From Verrucomicrobiota bacterium (GTDB taxonomy: Bacteria > Verrucomicrobiota > Verrucomicrobiia > Verrucomicrobiales > Akkermansiaceae): 64,000 nt of DNA. The number at the start of each line of letters is the position of its first letter. Position 1 is the stretch's first letter. This document shows positions 45,047-55,177 of the stretch, one piece after another. The stretch spans positions 62,001 to 126,000 of the forward strand of contig RDYP01000006.1 in NCBI GenBank assembly GCA_004293445.1, read 5' to 3'. Under the pieces are notes generated by a model. That model searched no databases and was not told the DNA's origin. It saw nothing but the letters and a program-made list of their open reading frames with translations. A program made the position numbers and the translations under genes.

Positions 45047-46354
45047 TCAGGGCTCTGGCAAAACCGGCGGAACCAGCCGCGCCGGAGGAGGAATCCGCAG
45101 CTCTCCGCCCGACAACATGACCGCAGAGCCAAGCGGGTCATCGACGAAACCTCCATTGGCGAGGTAGAAGCGACCATCCTTCACGCCCGCGCTCCGATCC
45201 AGTCGCTGCAAATCGCCATGGCCGTCATGACTGAATACTGCAGACGACAGGGGCAGCCAACGACCCGACTTCGTCCGAACCCAAGCGTTACCGAATTCAC
45301 AGACCCGCCGTAGATCGCCGTTCACTCCGGAAAAGTTCTCATTGAAGGAATACAAGTCGTGAAGATATCGGCCGTCCTCCGGCGCACGAAACGACGCGAT
45401 CAAACGCCAATCCTGAGACCTCGAATCCCGGAACCACCCCGTGTAGGTCGTAAGCCCATCCGAGATCTCGGCGCGGGTCATAAATTGCAGGGTGTCGCCC
45501 AGCTTCCAGGGATAGACCAAATGGCTGTGCCCACCCGTTCCCTCATTCCCGAAGTCACCCGCCTCGACACCCTCCCCTTTCGCCAAGAGCACCACCCTCC
45601 GTCGCGGATCGACCTTCGCACGATCGACCCCTTCGTCGCCCGCATCCCACACCGAGAAGATGATCCGACGCTCACCCGGACCGTTGACCTGCATGCCGAA
45701 ATAGCCCCGATGCCATCCCGTTGCCATGTAGTAACTCCACAAAGGATCCGTCCGCGGCGTGAGCTCCATGTGGAACCATTCGATTTCCTCTTCGACTTCG
45801 CCCGCCAAGGGATAGCGGAGGTGAACTGAAGCCGCATTGCGACGCTCGACCCTTGAAAAGCGAGCAAGCTCCGCCGCGGGTCCATCGAGCCGCAGCGACT
45901 CCAAGTCCGGCAAATCACCCTCCCCTTCCAAGGTGAAGCCATAGTAGCCCGCCGCCGGAATCACGATACGACCAAAAGAAAACCCCTCCGCCTCCGGCCG
46001 CCCGCGGAGCGTCCATGAGGCGGCATCGTTCCCCCGCGCCTTCACCTTCATCACCAATTCAGTCGCATCGGCGACAGGCTTGATGCAGCGGAGCGCTAGT
46101 TCCAAATCCCCCCGACTCTCCAGTCTTCCATACCAAGTCAAGCGGGTCCCAGCTTGCCACTCCGACACCATCCCATCGGAGCTACGACAAGCCCCACGTT
46201 CGGGATCCGGCGAAAGGTAGGCGGTATGGGCCGGCACCAAAAGCTCCGCTCGGACCTGCATCACAAGTCCGAGGACCAAGGCCAGTCGCCGAAAACGGAG
46301 GATCAAGAACAAGGGAATCGGGTGCCATGGGATCGAAGCAAGAAGCAGAGACAA
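45047..46354 (-). CDS. Secreted DUF5077/DUF3472 protein
   Basis: 435 aa if the TTG at 46354 is used; the true start is uncertain because several TTG codons precede the hydrophobic RRLALVLGLVMQVRA, which looks like a signal. The mature part has two modules: an N-terminal beta-sandwich (ELALRCIKPVADATELVMKV; YYGFTLEGEGDLPDLESLRL) matching DUF5077, and DUF3472 with SYYMATGWHRGYFGMQVNGP, RRIIFSVWDAGDE and GNEGTGGHSHLVYPWKLGDT. Such proteins are extracellular and possibly carbohydrate-binding. It begins 36 bases after guaA on the same strand and may be read with it. Confidence 0.72.
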   Translation of the reverse strand: MSLLLASIPWHPIPLFLILRFRRLALVLGLVMQVRAELLVPAHTAYLSPDPERGACRSSDGMVSEWQAGTRLTWYGRLESRGDLELALRCIKPVADATELVMKVKARGNDAASWTLRGRPEAEGFSFGRIVIPAAGYYGFTLEGEGDLPDLESLRLDGPAAELARFSRVERRNAASVHLRYPLAGEVEEEIEWFHMELTPRTDPLWSYYMATGWHRGYFGMQVNGPGERRIIFSVWDAGDEGVDRAKVDPRRRVVLLAKGEGVEAGDFGNEGTGGHSHLVYPWKLGDTLQFMTRAEISDGLTTYTGWFRDSRSQDWRLIASFRAPEDGRYLHDLYSFNENFSGVNGDLRRVCEFGNAWVRTKSGRWLPLSSAVFSHDGHGDLQRLDRSAGVKDGRFYLANGGFVDDPLGSAVMLSGGELRIPPPARLVPPVLPEP

Positions 46355-46390
46355 GACAGCGGGTTCGCCACCCCCGCCGCCAGCCTCTCG

Positions 46391-47914
46391 TCACTCCCAC
46401 TCGATGCTCGCCGGCGGCTTGGTCGAAATGTCGTAGAGCACGCGATTGATGCCTTTCACCTCGTTGAGGATCTTGTGGCTGGTCTCGCGGAGAATGTGAT
46501 AGGGCAACTCAACCCAGTCGGCAGTCATCGCATCCTCGGAAATCACCGCGCGCAGGCTGGTCGCCCACTCGTAGGATCGCTCATCACCTTTGACACCCAC
46601 GGTTTTCACCGGGACCAGAGCCGCATAGGACTGCCAGACCTTCTCATACCAGCCGTGCTCCTTGAGCTTGCCGATGAAGATCGCGTCGCACTCACGGATG
46701 ATGTGGAGCTTCTCCTCGGTGATGTCACCGGGGCAGCGCACCGCCAGACCAGGCCCCGGGAAAGGATGACGCCACAGGATGTCGTGAGCGATTCCAAGCG
46801 AGGCGCCCAGTGCACGGACCTCGTCCTTGAAGAGCTCCGCCAGCGGCTCCAAAACCTTGCCCTCGGCTTGCAGCTCGAGGATGCGGTCAACCCGGTTGTG
46901 GTGGGTCTTGATCTTCGATGCCTTCGACTTGGCGTTCGAGGCGCTTTCGATGACGTCCGGATAGAGCGTGCCCTGAGCCAACATCTCAGCATCGCCGACT
47001 GCATCCCAGAACGTATCGATGAAAAGCTCGCCGATGATCTTGCGCTTCGCCTCAGGATCAGAAACCCCGGCCAAGGCCCCGAGGAAGCGCTCGGAGGCAT
47101 CGATCGTTTCGATCGCCACGCCCATCCGATGGAAGTTGTTCTGCACTTCTTCCGTCTCGTTCTTACGCATCAATCCGTGGTCGACGTAGATCGCGCGCAC
47201 ATTCACACCAGCCTCGTTCAGAAGAACGGCAAGCACCGTACTATCGACGCCGCCGGATACGCCGCAGACCACCTGACGGTCGCCGACCGTGGCACGGATG
47301 CCATCGATGATCTCCCGCTTGAAGTCATCGATCCGGAAAGGCGCGAGCTCTCCGGCAGTGAGCAGGAAGTTGTGGAGGATCCGGTTTCCCTCGTGGCTGT
47401 GGGTAACTTCCGGATGGAACTGGATGCCATAAAAACGCTCGCCCCATTGCAGCGAAACCGGCGTACCATGCTGATTCGCAGCGAGCACCTTCGCGCACTC
47501 AGGAAGGACCTCGACGGTATCCGAGTGGCTCATCCACACCTGCGAGGCCGGCGATACGCCCTCATAGAGACCCGTGCATGCGGCGGGATTGAGCGTGGCA
47601 GGACCATACTCGCGACGATTGCTGGCCTTCACGGTTCCGCCGAACTTGATGTTCAGCAACTGCATCCCATAGCAGACGCCGAGCACCGGCACGCCAAAAG
47701 CTTCGAGTGCCGCAAAATCCAGATCAGGCGCATCCGCTTCGGACGTACTTTTCGGCCCGCCGGACAAGATGATCGCACCGGGCTTGCCGATGTTCGGGAA
47801 GTCCTCGATCGCGTAAAGCTTGGCGAAATAACCAAGCTCACGGACGCGGCGGACAATGAGCTGGGTATACTGCGAGCCGAAATCGAGAACGGCGACGTGT
47901 TGAATTTCCTGCAT
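46391..47914 (-). CDS. guaA: GMP synthase (glutamine-hydrolysing)
   Basis: 507 aa from ATG at 47914. N-terminal glutamine amidotransferase: VAVLDFGSQYTQLIVRRVRE, catalytic Cys in VLGVCYGMQLL and His/Glu in IQFHPEVTHS. C-terminal ATP-PPase: VVCGVSGGVDSTVLAVLLNE (PP-loop), IYVDHGLMRKNE and the dimerisation domain ending YDISTKPPASIEWE. Converts XMP to GMP. It lies 45 bases after guaB on the same strand, a guaB-guaA operon. Confidence 0.97.
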   Translation of the reverse strand: MQEIQHVAVLDFGSQYTQLIVRRVRELGYFAKLYAIEDFPNIGKPGAIILSGGPKSTSEADAPDLDFAALEAFGVPVLGVCYGMQLLNIKFGGTVKASNRREYGPATLNPAACTGLYEGVSPASQVWMSHSDTVEVLPECAKVLAANQHGTPVSLQWGERFYGIQFHPEVTHSHEGNRILHNFLLTAGELAPFRIDDFKREIIDGIRATVGDRQVVCGVSGGVDSTVLAVLLNEAGVNVRAIYVDHGLMRKNETEEVQNNFHRMGVAIETIDASERFLGALAGVSDPEAKRKIIGELFIDTFWDAVGDAEMLAQGTLYPDVIESASNAKSKASKIKTHHNRVDRILELQAEGKVLEPLAELFKDEVRALGASLGIAHDILWRHPFPGPGLAVRCPGDITEEKLHIIRECDAIFIGKLKEHGWYEKVWQSYAALVPVKTVGVKGDERSYEWATSLRAVISEDAMTADWVELPYHILRETSHKILNEVKGINRVLYDISTKPPASIEWE

Positions 47915-47959
47915 GGCCAAAAAGGGAATCGAAGGGAGAAATCGGTGCGAATGCCGAAC

Positions 47960-49414
47960 TCAGTGGAGCGGCTGATAGTTGGTCGGCTCTTCAGTAATGA
48001 CCACGTCGTGAACATGGCTCTCGCGGAGACCGCCTGCAGTGATGCGAGTGAAGCGGGCCCGCTCGCGGAGCTGCTCCAGACTGCTGGCACCGACATAGCC
48101 CATGCCGGAGCGAAGGCCACCCATCAACTGGAAGATCACATCGGAAAGCGGCCCTTTATACGGCACCCGGCCCTCGACACCCTCGGCGACGAGTTTGCCG
48201 GAGCTGTTTTGCCCGTATCGATCGCCGGAACCCTTGCGCATCGCGCCGAGCGAACCCATGCCCCGATACGTTTTGAAACGACGACCCTGGTAGTAAACAC
48301 TCTGCCCGGGACTCTCGCGGGTCCCAGCAAGCAGCGATCCAAGCATCACCAAGTCCGCTCCGGCGGCCAAGGCCTTCACGACATCGCCGGAGTAGCGAAT
48401 CCCACCGTCAGCGATGACCTTCACCCCGCGCTCACGGCAGTAGCCAGCCACGTTCTGGATCGCCGTGAACTGCGGCATCCCGACCCCGGCGATGACCCGC
48501 GTGGTGCAGATCGAACCCGGACCAACCCCGACCTTCAGGGCGCTGGCACCGGCAGAGACAAGATCACGCGCGCCCTGCTCGGTGACCACATTGCCCGCCA
48601 CGACCGGAATGTCGGAGAGCGAACGCAGCTTCGAAATCACTTCCATCACACGCGAAGTGTGGCCCGTCGCAGCATCGATGAACAAGGCGTCCGCCCCGGC
48701 ATCGATCATCGCCTGCCCACGCTCGACACAATCAGGACCCACACCGACCGCCGCGCCACAACGCAGCCGCCCACCGGGATCCTTGGCTGCGTTGGTGAAC
48801 GTGATGCGCTTCTCAATGTCCGACCCGGTGATCAAGCCAACCAACTTGCCGGCGGCATCGACCAGCGGCAGCTTCTCAATGCGATTCTGATAGAGAATGC
48901 GCCGCGCCTCCTCGAGCTCGGTGTTGGCGGGCGCGGTGATCAATTTCTCACGCGGGGTCATCACGTCGACCACCCGCGCATCGATCAAATCCAAGTATCG
49001 GACATCCCGCCCCGTGACCATGCCCTCCAGATGGCCTTCAGCATCGATGACCGGAAATCCGGAAAAGCCATGCTCATCCATGATCTCGCGGATCTCGCGG
49101 ATCGTTTGCTCTTTGCGCACCGTCAAGGGCTTCTGGATCACAGCGTTTTCGGAACGCTTCACCCGCGACACCATCGAGGCCTGCTCGGCAATCGAGCAAG
49201 CGCGATGAATCACTCCCATCCCGCCTTCGCGGGCCAAAGCCACCGCCAACTCGGGTTCGGAAACGGTGTCCATGGCCGCCGAAACGACCGGAATGTTCAG
49301 CCGAATGTCGGCCGTCACATGCGTGGAAATATCCGACTCCGTAGGGAGAATCTCGCTCAACGCAGGAACGAGAAGCACGTCGTCGAACGACAATCCGAGG
49401 GAAATATCCGCCAT
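47960..49414 (-). CDS. guaB: IMP dehydrogenase
   Basis: 484 aa. [20 protein letters not shown] at the start, two CBS domains in the middle (about 95-205; [40 protein letters not shown]), and catalytic loop [20 protein letters not shown] with the active-site Cys. [33 protein letters not shown] and the flap [18 protein letters not shown] follow. Oxidises IMP to XMP, the step before guaA. Confidence 0.97.
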   Translation of the reverse strand: MADISLGLSFDDVLLVPALSEILPTESDISTHVTADIRLNIPVVSAAMDTVSEPELAVALAREGGMGVIHRACSIAEQASMVSRVKRSENAVIQKPLTVRKEQTIREIREIMDEHGFSGFPVIDAEGHLEGMVTGRDVRYLDLIDARVVDVMTPREKLITAPANTELEEARRILYQNRIEKLPLVDAAGKLVGLITGSDIEKRITFTNAAKDPGGRLRCGAAVGVGPDCVERGQAMIDAGADALFIDAATGHTSRVMEVISKLRSLSDIPVVAGNVVTEQGARDLVSAGASALKVGVGPGSICTTRVIAGVGMPQFTAIQNVAGYCRERGVKVIADGGIRYSGDVVKALAAGADLVMLGSLLAGTRESPGQSVYYQGRRFKTYRGMGSLGAMRKGSGDRYGQNSSGKLVAEGVEGRVPYKGPLSDVIFQLMGGLRSGMGYVGASSLEQLRERARFTRITAGGLRESHVHDVVITEEPTNYQPLH

Positions 49415-49509
49415 GGGGGAGTCAAAAGAGGACGATCCCCGGAATCAAGAGCGAATCCCAAAAGGACCGCAACTTTAGCCGACGAAATGCCGCAAAAGCG
49501 CTTTCACGC

Positions 49510-50127
49510 TCACTTTTTTCGATAGTCCAAAGGCGCAGGAATCGAAATCACCGTCATCCCGGCCAACTGGCCAGCCATCACACCGGCAGGCGCATCTTCC
49601 AACACAAGGCAACGCTCGGGACTCACTCCCAGCAAAGCGGCGGCCTTGAGAAAAATATCAGGAGCCGGCTTGCCGAGAACCACATCGTCCGCAGTGACCA
49701 CCTCATCGAACAAATCGGACACACCCACCGCCTGCAAGGTTTTCTCGATCACCAAACGGGTGCCACCGGTCGCGATCGCCATCGGCACTTTTCCGCGCAA
49801 GCTCTCGGCAAAGGCCGCGACCTCGTCGATCAATTCAAGCTGACCGAGCTTGCGAAGGAATGCCTCCCGCTTCGCAAATGCCACCGCGGCAGGGTCCAGC
49901 TTCAAGTTGTACTCATCGTTGATCTCGACCACGATGTCCTTGGTTGGACGACCTCCCATGGCATAGAACACATCTTCTTTGAAGATGTTCGCCGCACCGT
50001 GCAGGGACAACGCCTCGCACCAAGCCTCGAAGTGATAAGGCATCGAATTTACCAAGGTGCCGTCACAGTCGAAAATCACGGCATCAAAGCCGTCCGCCGA
50101 GAGATTGATTTCACCAATGGTCGCCAT
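49510..50127 (-). CDS. HAD hydrolase, beta-phosphoglucomutase-like
   Basis: 205 aa. Motif I DAVIFDCDGTLVNSMPYHFE (nucleophile D, general acid D), motif II AIATGG (Thr), motif III lysine in VLGKPAPDIFLKAA and motif IV LVLEDAPAGVMAGQLAGM. The GRPTKDIV segment in the cap resembles beta-PGM and sugar-phosphate phosphatases. Substrate undetermined. It is followed after 96 bases by guaB on the same strand. Confidence 0.87.
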   Translation of the reverse strand: MATIGEINLSADGFDAVIFDCDGTLVNSMPYHFEAWCEALSLHGAANIFKEDVFYAMGGRPTKDIVVEINDEYNLKLDPAAVAFAKREAFLRKLGQLELIDEVAAFAESLRGKVPMAIATGGTRLVIEKTLQAVGVSDLFDEVVTADDVVLGKPAPDIFLKAAALLGVSPERCLVLEDAPAGVMAGQLAGMTVISIPAPLDYRKK

Positions 50128-50186
50128 GCGGAGGTCCGCGTAACAGCCAGCCCCCGAATGGCAAGGCCTCAGATAAGAAATATCCG

Positions 50187-51578
50187 TCAGAGCGGGAAAA
50201 CCCCATCAGCATAAGTGCCGGCCGGCACCGTCCGAAACTCCCCGGCAGGCGCGGAAAACGCCACCTTGCCCTTGAGAATCACGCCATCGGCAAAGCGCAG
50301 CGGCCCATCGATCACCAATTCGTCGCAGGCAGCCAAGGACGGCGAACCCAGCGACTCGATCGCATCGACCAGCTTGTAGGCCTCATCCAGCTTGACCACA
50401 GGAGGCTGACCGTGGCGCTCCTCAACAAGACCAACCCGGCCGTCGCCGCCCACTCGATAGGCATCCGATCGCAGGGCGAACAAATCCGCGGTCGATTTCA
50501 CCGGAGCGAAACGCGAACGCGGGACCTCGATCGCCTGCGAACCTTCAAAGCATTCGATCGCCGCTCCCATCGCCACCTCCAACTGAATGACCGGAGTCGA
50601 TGCCTTGTCCCGAGGATCGACGGTTTTGCGGTTCCGGATCATCGGTAGCGGCAAAACCCCGCCGGATTGCGCCAATCGCTCCTTGAGAAGATCGAGCCGC
50701 AGCCAAATCGAGTTCGTGTTGAAATAACGATGCCGATCGATGTCCTGGAAAGCATCGAGATCCGCGTCGGGACATTGCGCCACTTCGCGCAACAAAAGGC
50801 GACCATCCTCAGCCCGCACCGCCAAATGCCCACCCTTGCGGTCAGCCGGTGTGCGGCGGGTGACTTCCATCAAGAAGGGCGCGTCAGACTCCGCGAAATA
50901 CTTCAGCAGCCCGGGCTCGAGAACAGCACCCAGATTGTCGGAGTTCGAAACAAAAGCATATCTCACCCCCTCCGCCAGCAGGCGATCCAACCACCCGCTC
51001 CCGATCAAAGCAGGATAGAGATCGCCGTGCCCCGGCGGACACCACTCATGGTCAGGATGGGAAGGCCACTCGACGGGAGCCAAACTCGACTCATCGATCT
51101 TCGGCACCTGATTTTGCATCAGCTCGACCTCCGACGCCTCGGCAAAACCATCGGCCGCATACTTGCCGAGGTACTCCAAGGTATCGGCACTCGTGCTGAA
51201 ACTGTTCATCAATAACAAACGCGGCCCCTCGACACCCGCTTCGCGCAAGCTCTTCACTTGGCGCACGATCAGATCCAAGAAATTTACCCCCGGACGAACC
51301 TCCAACACACTCTTCACCTTCTGCAAACCCATGCTGGTCCCGAGACCACCATTCAGCTTGATCACCACGACCTGGGACAACAGCACGGGATCGAAGGCCT
51401 CGACACCGGGTTCGAAATATCCCAAGCGCTCGACCGGAAGAATCGACGACTCGGGGATCAAACCAGTCTCCTCACGGCACAGCGCCTCGTAATTGTGACG
51501 GAAGGCACCGATCGCCGCTTCCATCACACCTGCGGCTCGCATCTTCTGCTCGAATGGCACGAAATCTCCTGGCTTCAT
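50187..51578 (-). CDS. UTP-glucose-1-phosphate uridylyltransferase, eukaryote-like UDPGP family
   Basis: 463 aa from ATG at 51578; an upstream frame extension has no similarity. The UDPGP signature VVVIKLNGGLGTSMGLQKVK, VRPGVNFLDLIVRQVKSLRE, LLLMNSFSTSADTLEYL, QNQVPKID, WCPPGHGDLYPALIGSGWLD, YAFVSNSDNLGAV and FNTNSIWLRLDLLKE are all in place, so it is UGP1-like and not GalU-like. It makes UDP-glucose for glycogen, trehalose or envelope sugars. Divergent from rpoN. Confidence 0.93.
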   Translation of the reverse strand: MKPGDFVPFEQKMRAAGVMEAAIGAFRHNYEALCREETGLIPESSILPVERLGYFEPGVEAFDPVLLSQVVVIKLNGGLGTSMGLQKVKSVLEVRPGVNFLDLIVRQVKSLREAGVEGPRLLLMNSFSTSADTLEYLGKYAADGFAEASEVELMQNQVPKIDESSLAPVEWPSHPDHEWCPPGHGDLYPALIGSGWLDRLLAEGVRYAFVSNSDNLGAVLEPGLLKYFAESDAPFLMEVTRRTPADRKGGHLAVRAEDGRLLLREVAQCPDADLDAFQDIDRHRYFNTNSIWLRLDLLKERLAQSGGVLPLPMIRNRKTVDPRDKASTPVIQLEVAMGAAIECFEGSQAIEVPRSRFAPVKSTADLFALRSDAYRVGGDGRVGLVEERHGQPPVVKLDEAYKLVDAIESLGSPSLAACDELVIDGPLRFADGVILKGKVAFSAPAGEFRTVPAGTYADGVFPL

Positions 51579-51685
51579 CACGGATAGGGGTCGCGCCGGA
51601 GAGCGGTCATTACCAACTCGCCGACTGAAAAGACACTCGCCTCCCACGTTTGGAGACCCTCCGCAAGTAAAATAAAAAATCTCAA

Positions 51686-51701
51686 TGGCACGGAAAGTGC
51701 T
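51686..51701 (+). promoter_or_regulatory. Candidate sigma-54 promoter upstream of rpoN
   Basis: TGGCACGGAAAGTGCT matches the sigma-54 consensus TGGCACG-N4-TTGC[TA] at all but one base (GTGC for TTGC). The invariant GG (51687-51688) and GC (51699-51700) are exactly ten bases apart. It sits about 60 bases upstream of the rpoN ATG on the same strand, in an otherwise AT-rich gap. No enhancer-binding site was recognised. Confidence 0.5.
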
Positions 51702-51761
51702 TTGATTTTATACAGCTTCGGCTTAACTCCCGGCGTCCGCGAGTTCAGCGGGTATCTCGCC

Positions 51762-53165
51762 ATGGCCGACGCCTCGCTCCATCAATCCCTCGGCCAGCAG
51801 CAATCCCTGGCCCCCCAGATGCGGCGCAGCTTGGAAATCCTCCAAGCCAATTCGATGGAGCTTCAGCAACTCGTGCAGCAGGCGCTGGATATCAATCCAG
51901 TGCTGGAAGACATCACGGAATCCATCTCGCTCGACGAAATGTCGCCGGACCCCGAAGAAGCGGACTCCCTCGAACACCTCAACGAGACCGACGACGACTG
52001 GCGGGATCTTGAAATCATGGAACGCCGGGCGAATCCATGGAGCGCGGACGACGAAGAACGGCGCGAACACCTCTACAACTCCATCGTCGCTCCGGAGACC
52101 TTGCAGCAGCATCTCTCGCACCAGCTCGACTTCTCGCTGGTGGAACCCGAGATCCGCTCCGCTGCGCGCCAACTGCTCGGCAATCTCGATCCTCGCGGCT
52201 TTCTCGATCTACCTGCAGCCGAATTGGCCGTCCGACTTGGGATTCCGAAAAGGACGATGGAGGAGGCCGTCAAGCTGCTCCAGTCCTTCGATCCACCCGG
52301 CATCGGAGCCTCCGGCATTCAGGAATCCCTGTTGCTCCAACTCGAACGCAACGGCGAAGGCGGGAGCCTCGAATACCGAATCGTGCGCGACCATCTCGAG
52401 GAACTCGCCCGCAAACGCTACCCGCAAATCGCCCGCGCTCTCGGCACCAGCGTCGAACGCATCTCGGAGGCCGCCACGCGAATCGGACGACTGACACCGA
52501 ATCCTGGCGGCGACTTCGACCCGACCGGCAATCCATACATCCAGCCCGATGTGGTCATCGAGCGCAGCGACGATGGCTGGCGCGCACGCCTCACCCACGA
52601 GTATCTTCCCAAGCTGAAGATCAGCGATTTTTACAAGGACCTCCTCGGCAAGACCAACAACGACCGCAAGGCCCGCCATTTCCTCCGGGAACAAATCCGC
52701 GAAGGCCGCACCCTGATCCGTTCACTGTCGCTGCGCCAGGAAACCATCCTCTCGATCGCCGAAAAACTGATCGAATATCAGCCGGCCTTCCTCGCCAAAG
52801 GACCTCGCCACTTGCGGCCGCTGACGATGAACGAAATCGCCGACCAAATCGGCCTCCACGCAACCACGATCTCGCGCGCCGTGGCGGGCAAGTATCTCCT
52901 CACGCCACACGGGCTGATGGAAATGCGCGCCTTCTTCGCCGCAGGCTACCAAACTGCTGACGGCACCGAAGTCTCAAACGCCGGAGTGCGCGAGGCGATC
53001 CAAGATCTCGTTGGCAAGGAAGACCCCGCCAAGCCCCTCTCCGACGATGCCTTGGCCAAGCAGCTCAAAACCCAAGGGATCCCCGTCGCCCGCCGCACCG
53101 TTGCAAAATACCGCGAGCAATTGGGCATTCTACCTTCTCACCTTCGGAAGTCCTTCGTCGGCTGA
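51762..53165 (+). CDS. rpoN: RNA polymerase sigma-54 factor
   Basis: 467 aa from ATG at 51762. Region I is Gln-rich (LHQSLGQQQSLAPQMRRSLE, ILQANSMELQQLVQQALDIN PVLE). The acidic region II is followed by the core-binding region (LQQHLSHQLDFSLVEPEIRS, LDPRGFLDLPAAELAVRLGI, SFDPPGIGASGIQESLLLQL), the HTH (RPLTMNEIADQIGLHATTIS, RAVAGKYLLTP) and the RpoN box ARRTVAKYRE at about 443-452. It needs AAA+ activators to open promoters; none is in this window. A promoter of its own type lies directly upstream. Confidence 0.96.
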   Translation: MADASLHQSLGQQQSLAPQMRRSLEILQANSMELQQLVQQALDINPVLEDITESISLDEMSPDPEEADSLEHLNETDDDWRDLEIMERRANPWSADDEERREHLYNSIVAPETLQQHLSHQLDFSLVEPEIRSAARQLLGNLDPRGFLDLPAAELAVRLGIPKRTMEEAVKLLQSFDPPGIGASGIQESLLLQLERNGEGGSLEYRIVRDHLEELARKRYPQIARALGTSVERISEAATRIGRLTPNPGGDFDPTGNPYIQPDVVIERSDDGWRARLTHEYLPKLKISDFYKDLLGKTNNDRKARHFLREQIREGRTLIRSLSLRQETILSIAEKLIEYQPAFLAKGPRHLRPLTMNEIADQIGLHATTISRAVAGKYLLTPHGLMEMRAFFAAGYQTADGTEVSNAGVREAIQDLVGKEDPAKPLSDDALAKQLKTQGIPVARRTVAKYREQLGILPSHLRKSFVG

Positions 53166-53202
53166 AGCCAGCCCAAAACCACAGCGAAGGACTCGGTTTG
53201 TC

Positions 53203-55170
53203 TCACTCCTCTTCGCGGGAAGTGCCTCCGGAATCCTCGGCCGAGCCATCGGGCAGAATGTCTTCTAACAGGCGCTGGATGCCGGCGTCCGCCATCTCAC
53301 TGCGCGGGTAGATCGAGCGGGCCTTGAGATACCACGAAAGAGCGGAACCAATCTGCCTGTCCCTCCGGCCCCTCGTGTCCTGACGCTCTTCAAAGTCGCG
53401 GGCCTTGTTCAGCGCCTTGGTGAAATCCGCGACTTCGGGTGCCAACCGCTCCAGCTCGGCACCAAGTTTCGGATCGTCCGGGAACTCCTTGCGCAGCGCC
53501 GCGAGCTGCTCCCAAGCGGCATAGTCCTGACCCATCTTGCTGAATTCCGCAGCCTTGCCGAGGGCTCCCTCGATCCGTGTCAGGTTGGCGATGATCTGCT
53601 TGAAGGCCTCCTCACGACCCGCATCCCCGACGATCGACGGCGCGATCTCATACTGGCGGCGGAAAATCTCGCGGTAATTTTGCTCGCTCAACAGTCGATC
53701 GAAATCGTTCTTCGCCACCGCCATCCCCCCACCCGCCTCGACCAGTTTGTCGAACTCGGCGAGCTTTGGATTTTGGGGCCAGACCTCCATCGCTTTCTGA
53801 ATCTCCACCCCGGCCTTCTCACTTTCATTCTGCGATGCGGCGAGTTTGGCGGCATTGATGTGCATGTCGCTGACGCGAGTGTAGGTCGCGATTGCCGCCT
53901 CCGCCTTGGTCGCATCGAAGTCACCAGAACTCGCCTTGAGCTTCGCCACCAATTCCTTTGCCACCGTGTAGTCCTTTGCATCCAGAGCCGCGATCAGCTT
54001 GTAAGACTCGCGGACGAATTCGAGCACCTTGCGCTTGCTGTCACGCGGTAAGGTGCGGATCACGGGCATGAACTCCCCCACCGCGTAAGCCTCGCTCAGA
54101 CGCTTCGCAGCACTCTGCAGTTCGTTCTTTTCGGCGAGAAAAGAAAACGCCTCCACACCCTGATTCACATCCCGAATCGCCTCGCTGGCGAGCGAATCGA
54201 GCGCCGCCACGGTCGGACTGGCACCGAGACTCTCGGTGAAAAGCTTGGAAATCTCCGACTTGCGATCGATGTGCAGCTTGTTGTCTCCATCGCGCCAGAT
54301 TTGGTGATAAAAACGGGACGCCATCACCACGTGTTCGAATCGGCGCTGGACGAAAAACTGAAGCATCAAGGCCTGATACTGCACCTTGGCCTGAGTCATC
54401 TGGATCTCGTTCTTCGCCGTATTCGCCTTCTTCATCGCCTCGATCTCAGCGATGCGCTTGACGGAATTCATGTAGGCCAGCGAGCTCACCCCGCGACCCG
54501 GATTCTGGGCCGGCTGCCGGGCCTGACCAGGCTGTTTCCCACCGCCGTTTCCACCCTTGCCACCTCCACCGGTCTGGTTGAGCGAAGGATCGGTCTCCGT
54601 CGCTGCCTTCCAGTCGGAGTCGCTGATCAGGCGCTTCTTCTCCTCTTCCATCGCCTGGCTCAAGGCACGGGTGGAAGCGACATCCTTCTTCGCTAGCACC
54701 GCGGCGTAGATCGCCTGCGTCAGCGAATCACACAGCTTGGCATCGCCTGGAAAAGACGAAGCCCGAGGCAGCAGTTTGAGCGCACCCGCGAAATCGGGAC
54801 CTCCTTCGTGATGAGGCGAGATGAACTCGAGGATGGCATCGATGGTCGCACGATACTCCCGAGCAGCATCGGAACCGTCCTCCGGCTCGTTGAGAAAGCG
54901 CTCGAACCGGGCGGCGAGCAAGCGGTTGTCGGTCGCCGCCCACGTGTGACCATTCCACGATACCGTCTCGGCGGAAGGATCGAAAAATGGCAGCTCATTG
55001 CCCATCGGCGAGGCGGCCGACTTCTGCTCCGGTTGGCGCTGGATGACCGTGTCACCACCACCAGAGGGCGCCGCTGGCTGGGTCGCGCGATCGCGCACCT
55101 CGGGGTGAAGCACTTGTCCGGAAACAAGCGAGGTCGTGGCAAGAAAGGCGAGCGGAAGGAAGGGTTTCAT
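53203..55170 (-). CDS. Large secreted helical protein of unknown function
   Basis: 655 aa from ATG at 55170, with signal MKPFLPLAFLATTSLVSG. A Gly/Gln-rich low-complexity linker (GGGGKGGNGGGKQPGQARQP) separates an N-terminal part (FFDPSAETVSWNGHTWAATD; FISPHHEGGPDFAGALKLLP) from a long helical C-terminal part with TPR-like repeats (AGVEIQKAMEVWPQNPKLAE, ALSWYLKARSIYPRSEMADA). The segment QMTQAKVQYQALMLQFFVQRR lies between. I do not recognise a family; a Verrucomicrobia-specific envelope or secretion-related scaffold is a guess. The next gene upstream ends 8 bases before this start, indicating one transcript. Confidence 0.7.
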   Translation of the reverse strand: MKPFLPLAFLATTSLVSGQVLHPEVRDRATQPAAPSGGGDTVIQRQPEQKSAASPMGNELPFFDPSAETVSWNGHTWAATDNRLLAARFERFLNEPEDGSDAAREYRATIDAILEFISPHHEGGPDFAGALKLLPRASSFPGDAKLCDSLTQAIYAAVLAKKDVASTRALSQAMEEEKKRLISDSDWKAATETDPSLNQTGGGGKGGNGGGKQPGQARQPAQNPGRGVSSLAYMNSVKRIAEIEAMKKANTAKNEIQMTQAKVQYQALMLQFFVQRRFEHVVMASRFYHQIWRDGDNKLHIDRKSEISKLFTESLGASPTVAALDSLASEAIRDVNQGVEAFSFLAEKNELQSAAKRLSEAYAVGEFMPVIRTLPRDSKRKVLEFVRESYKLIAALDAKDYTVAKELVAKLKASSGDFDATKAEAAIATYTRVSDMHINAAKLAASQNESEKAGVEIQKAMEVWPQNPKLAEFDKLVEAGGGMAVAKNDFDRLLSEQNYREIFRRQYEIAPSIVGDAGREEAFKQIIANLTRIEGALGKAAEFSKMGQDYAAWEQLAALRKEFPDDPKLGAELERLAPEVADFTKALNKARDFEERQDTRGRRDRQIGSALSWYLKARSIYPRSEMADAGIQRLLEDILPDGSAEDSGGTSREEE

Positions 55171-55177
55171 GAGGGAT

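Noticed and set aside
46154-49525. Plus-strand open frame of 1123 codons
   Set aside because: It is the antisense of guaB, guaA and part of the DUF3472 gene, whose protein motifs are unmistakable; the translation is Arg/His-rich with no family likeness.
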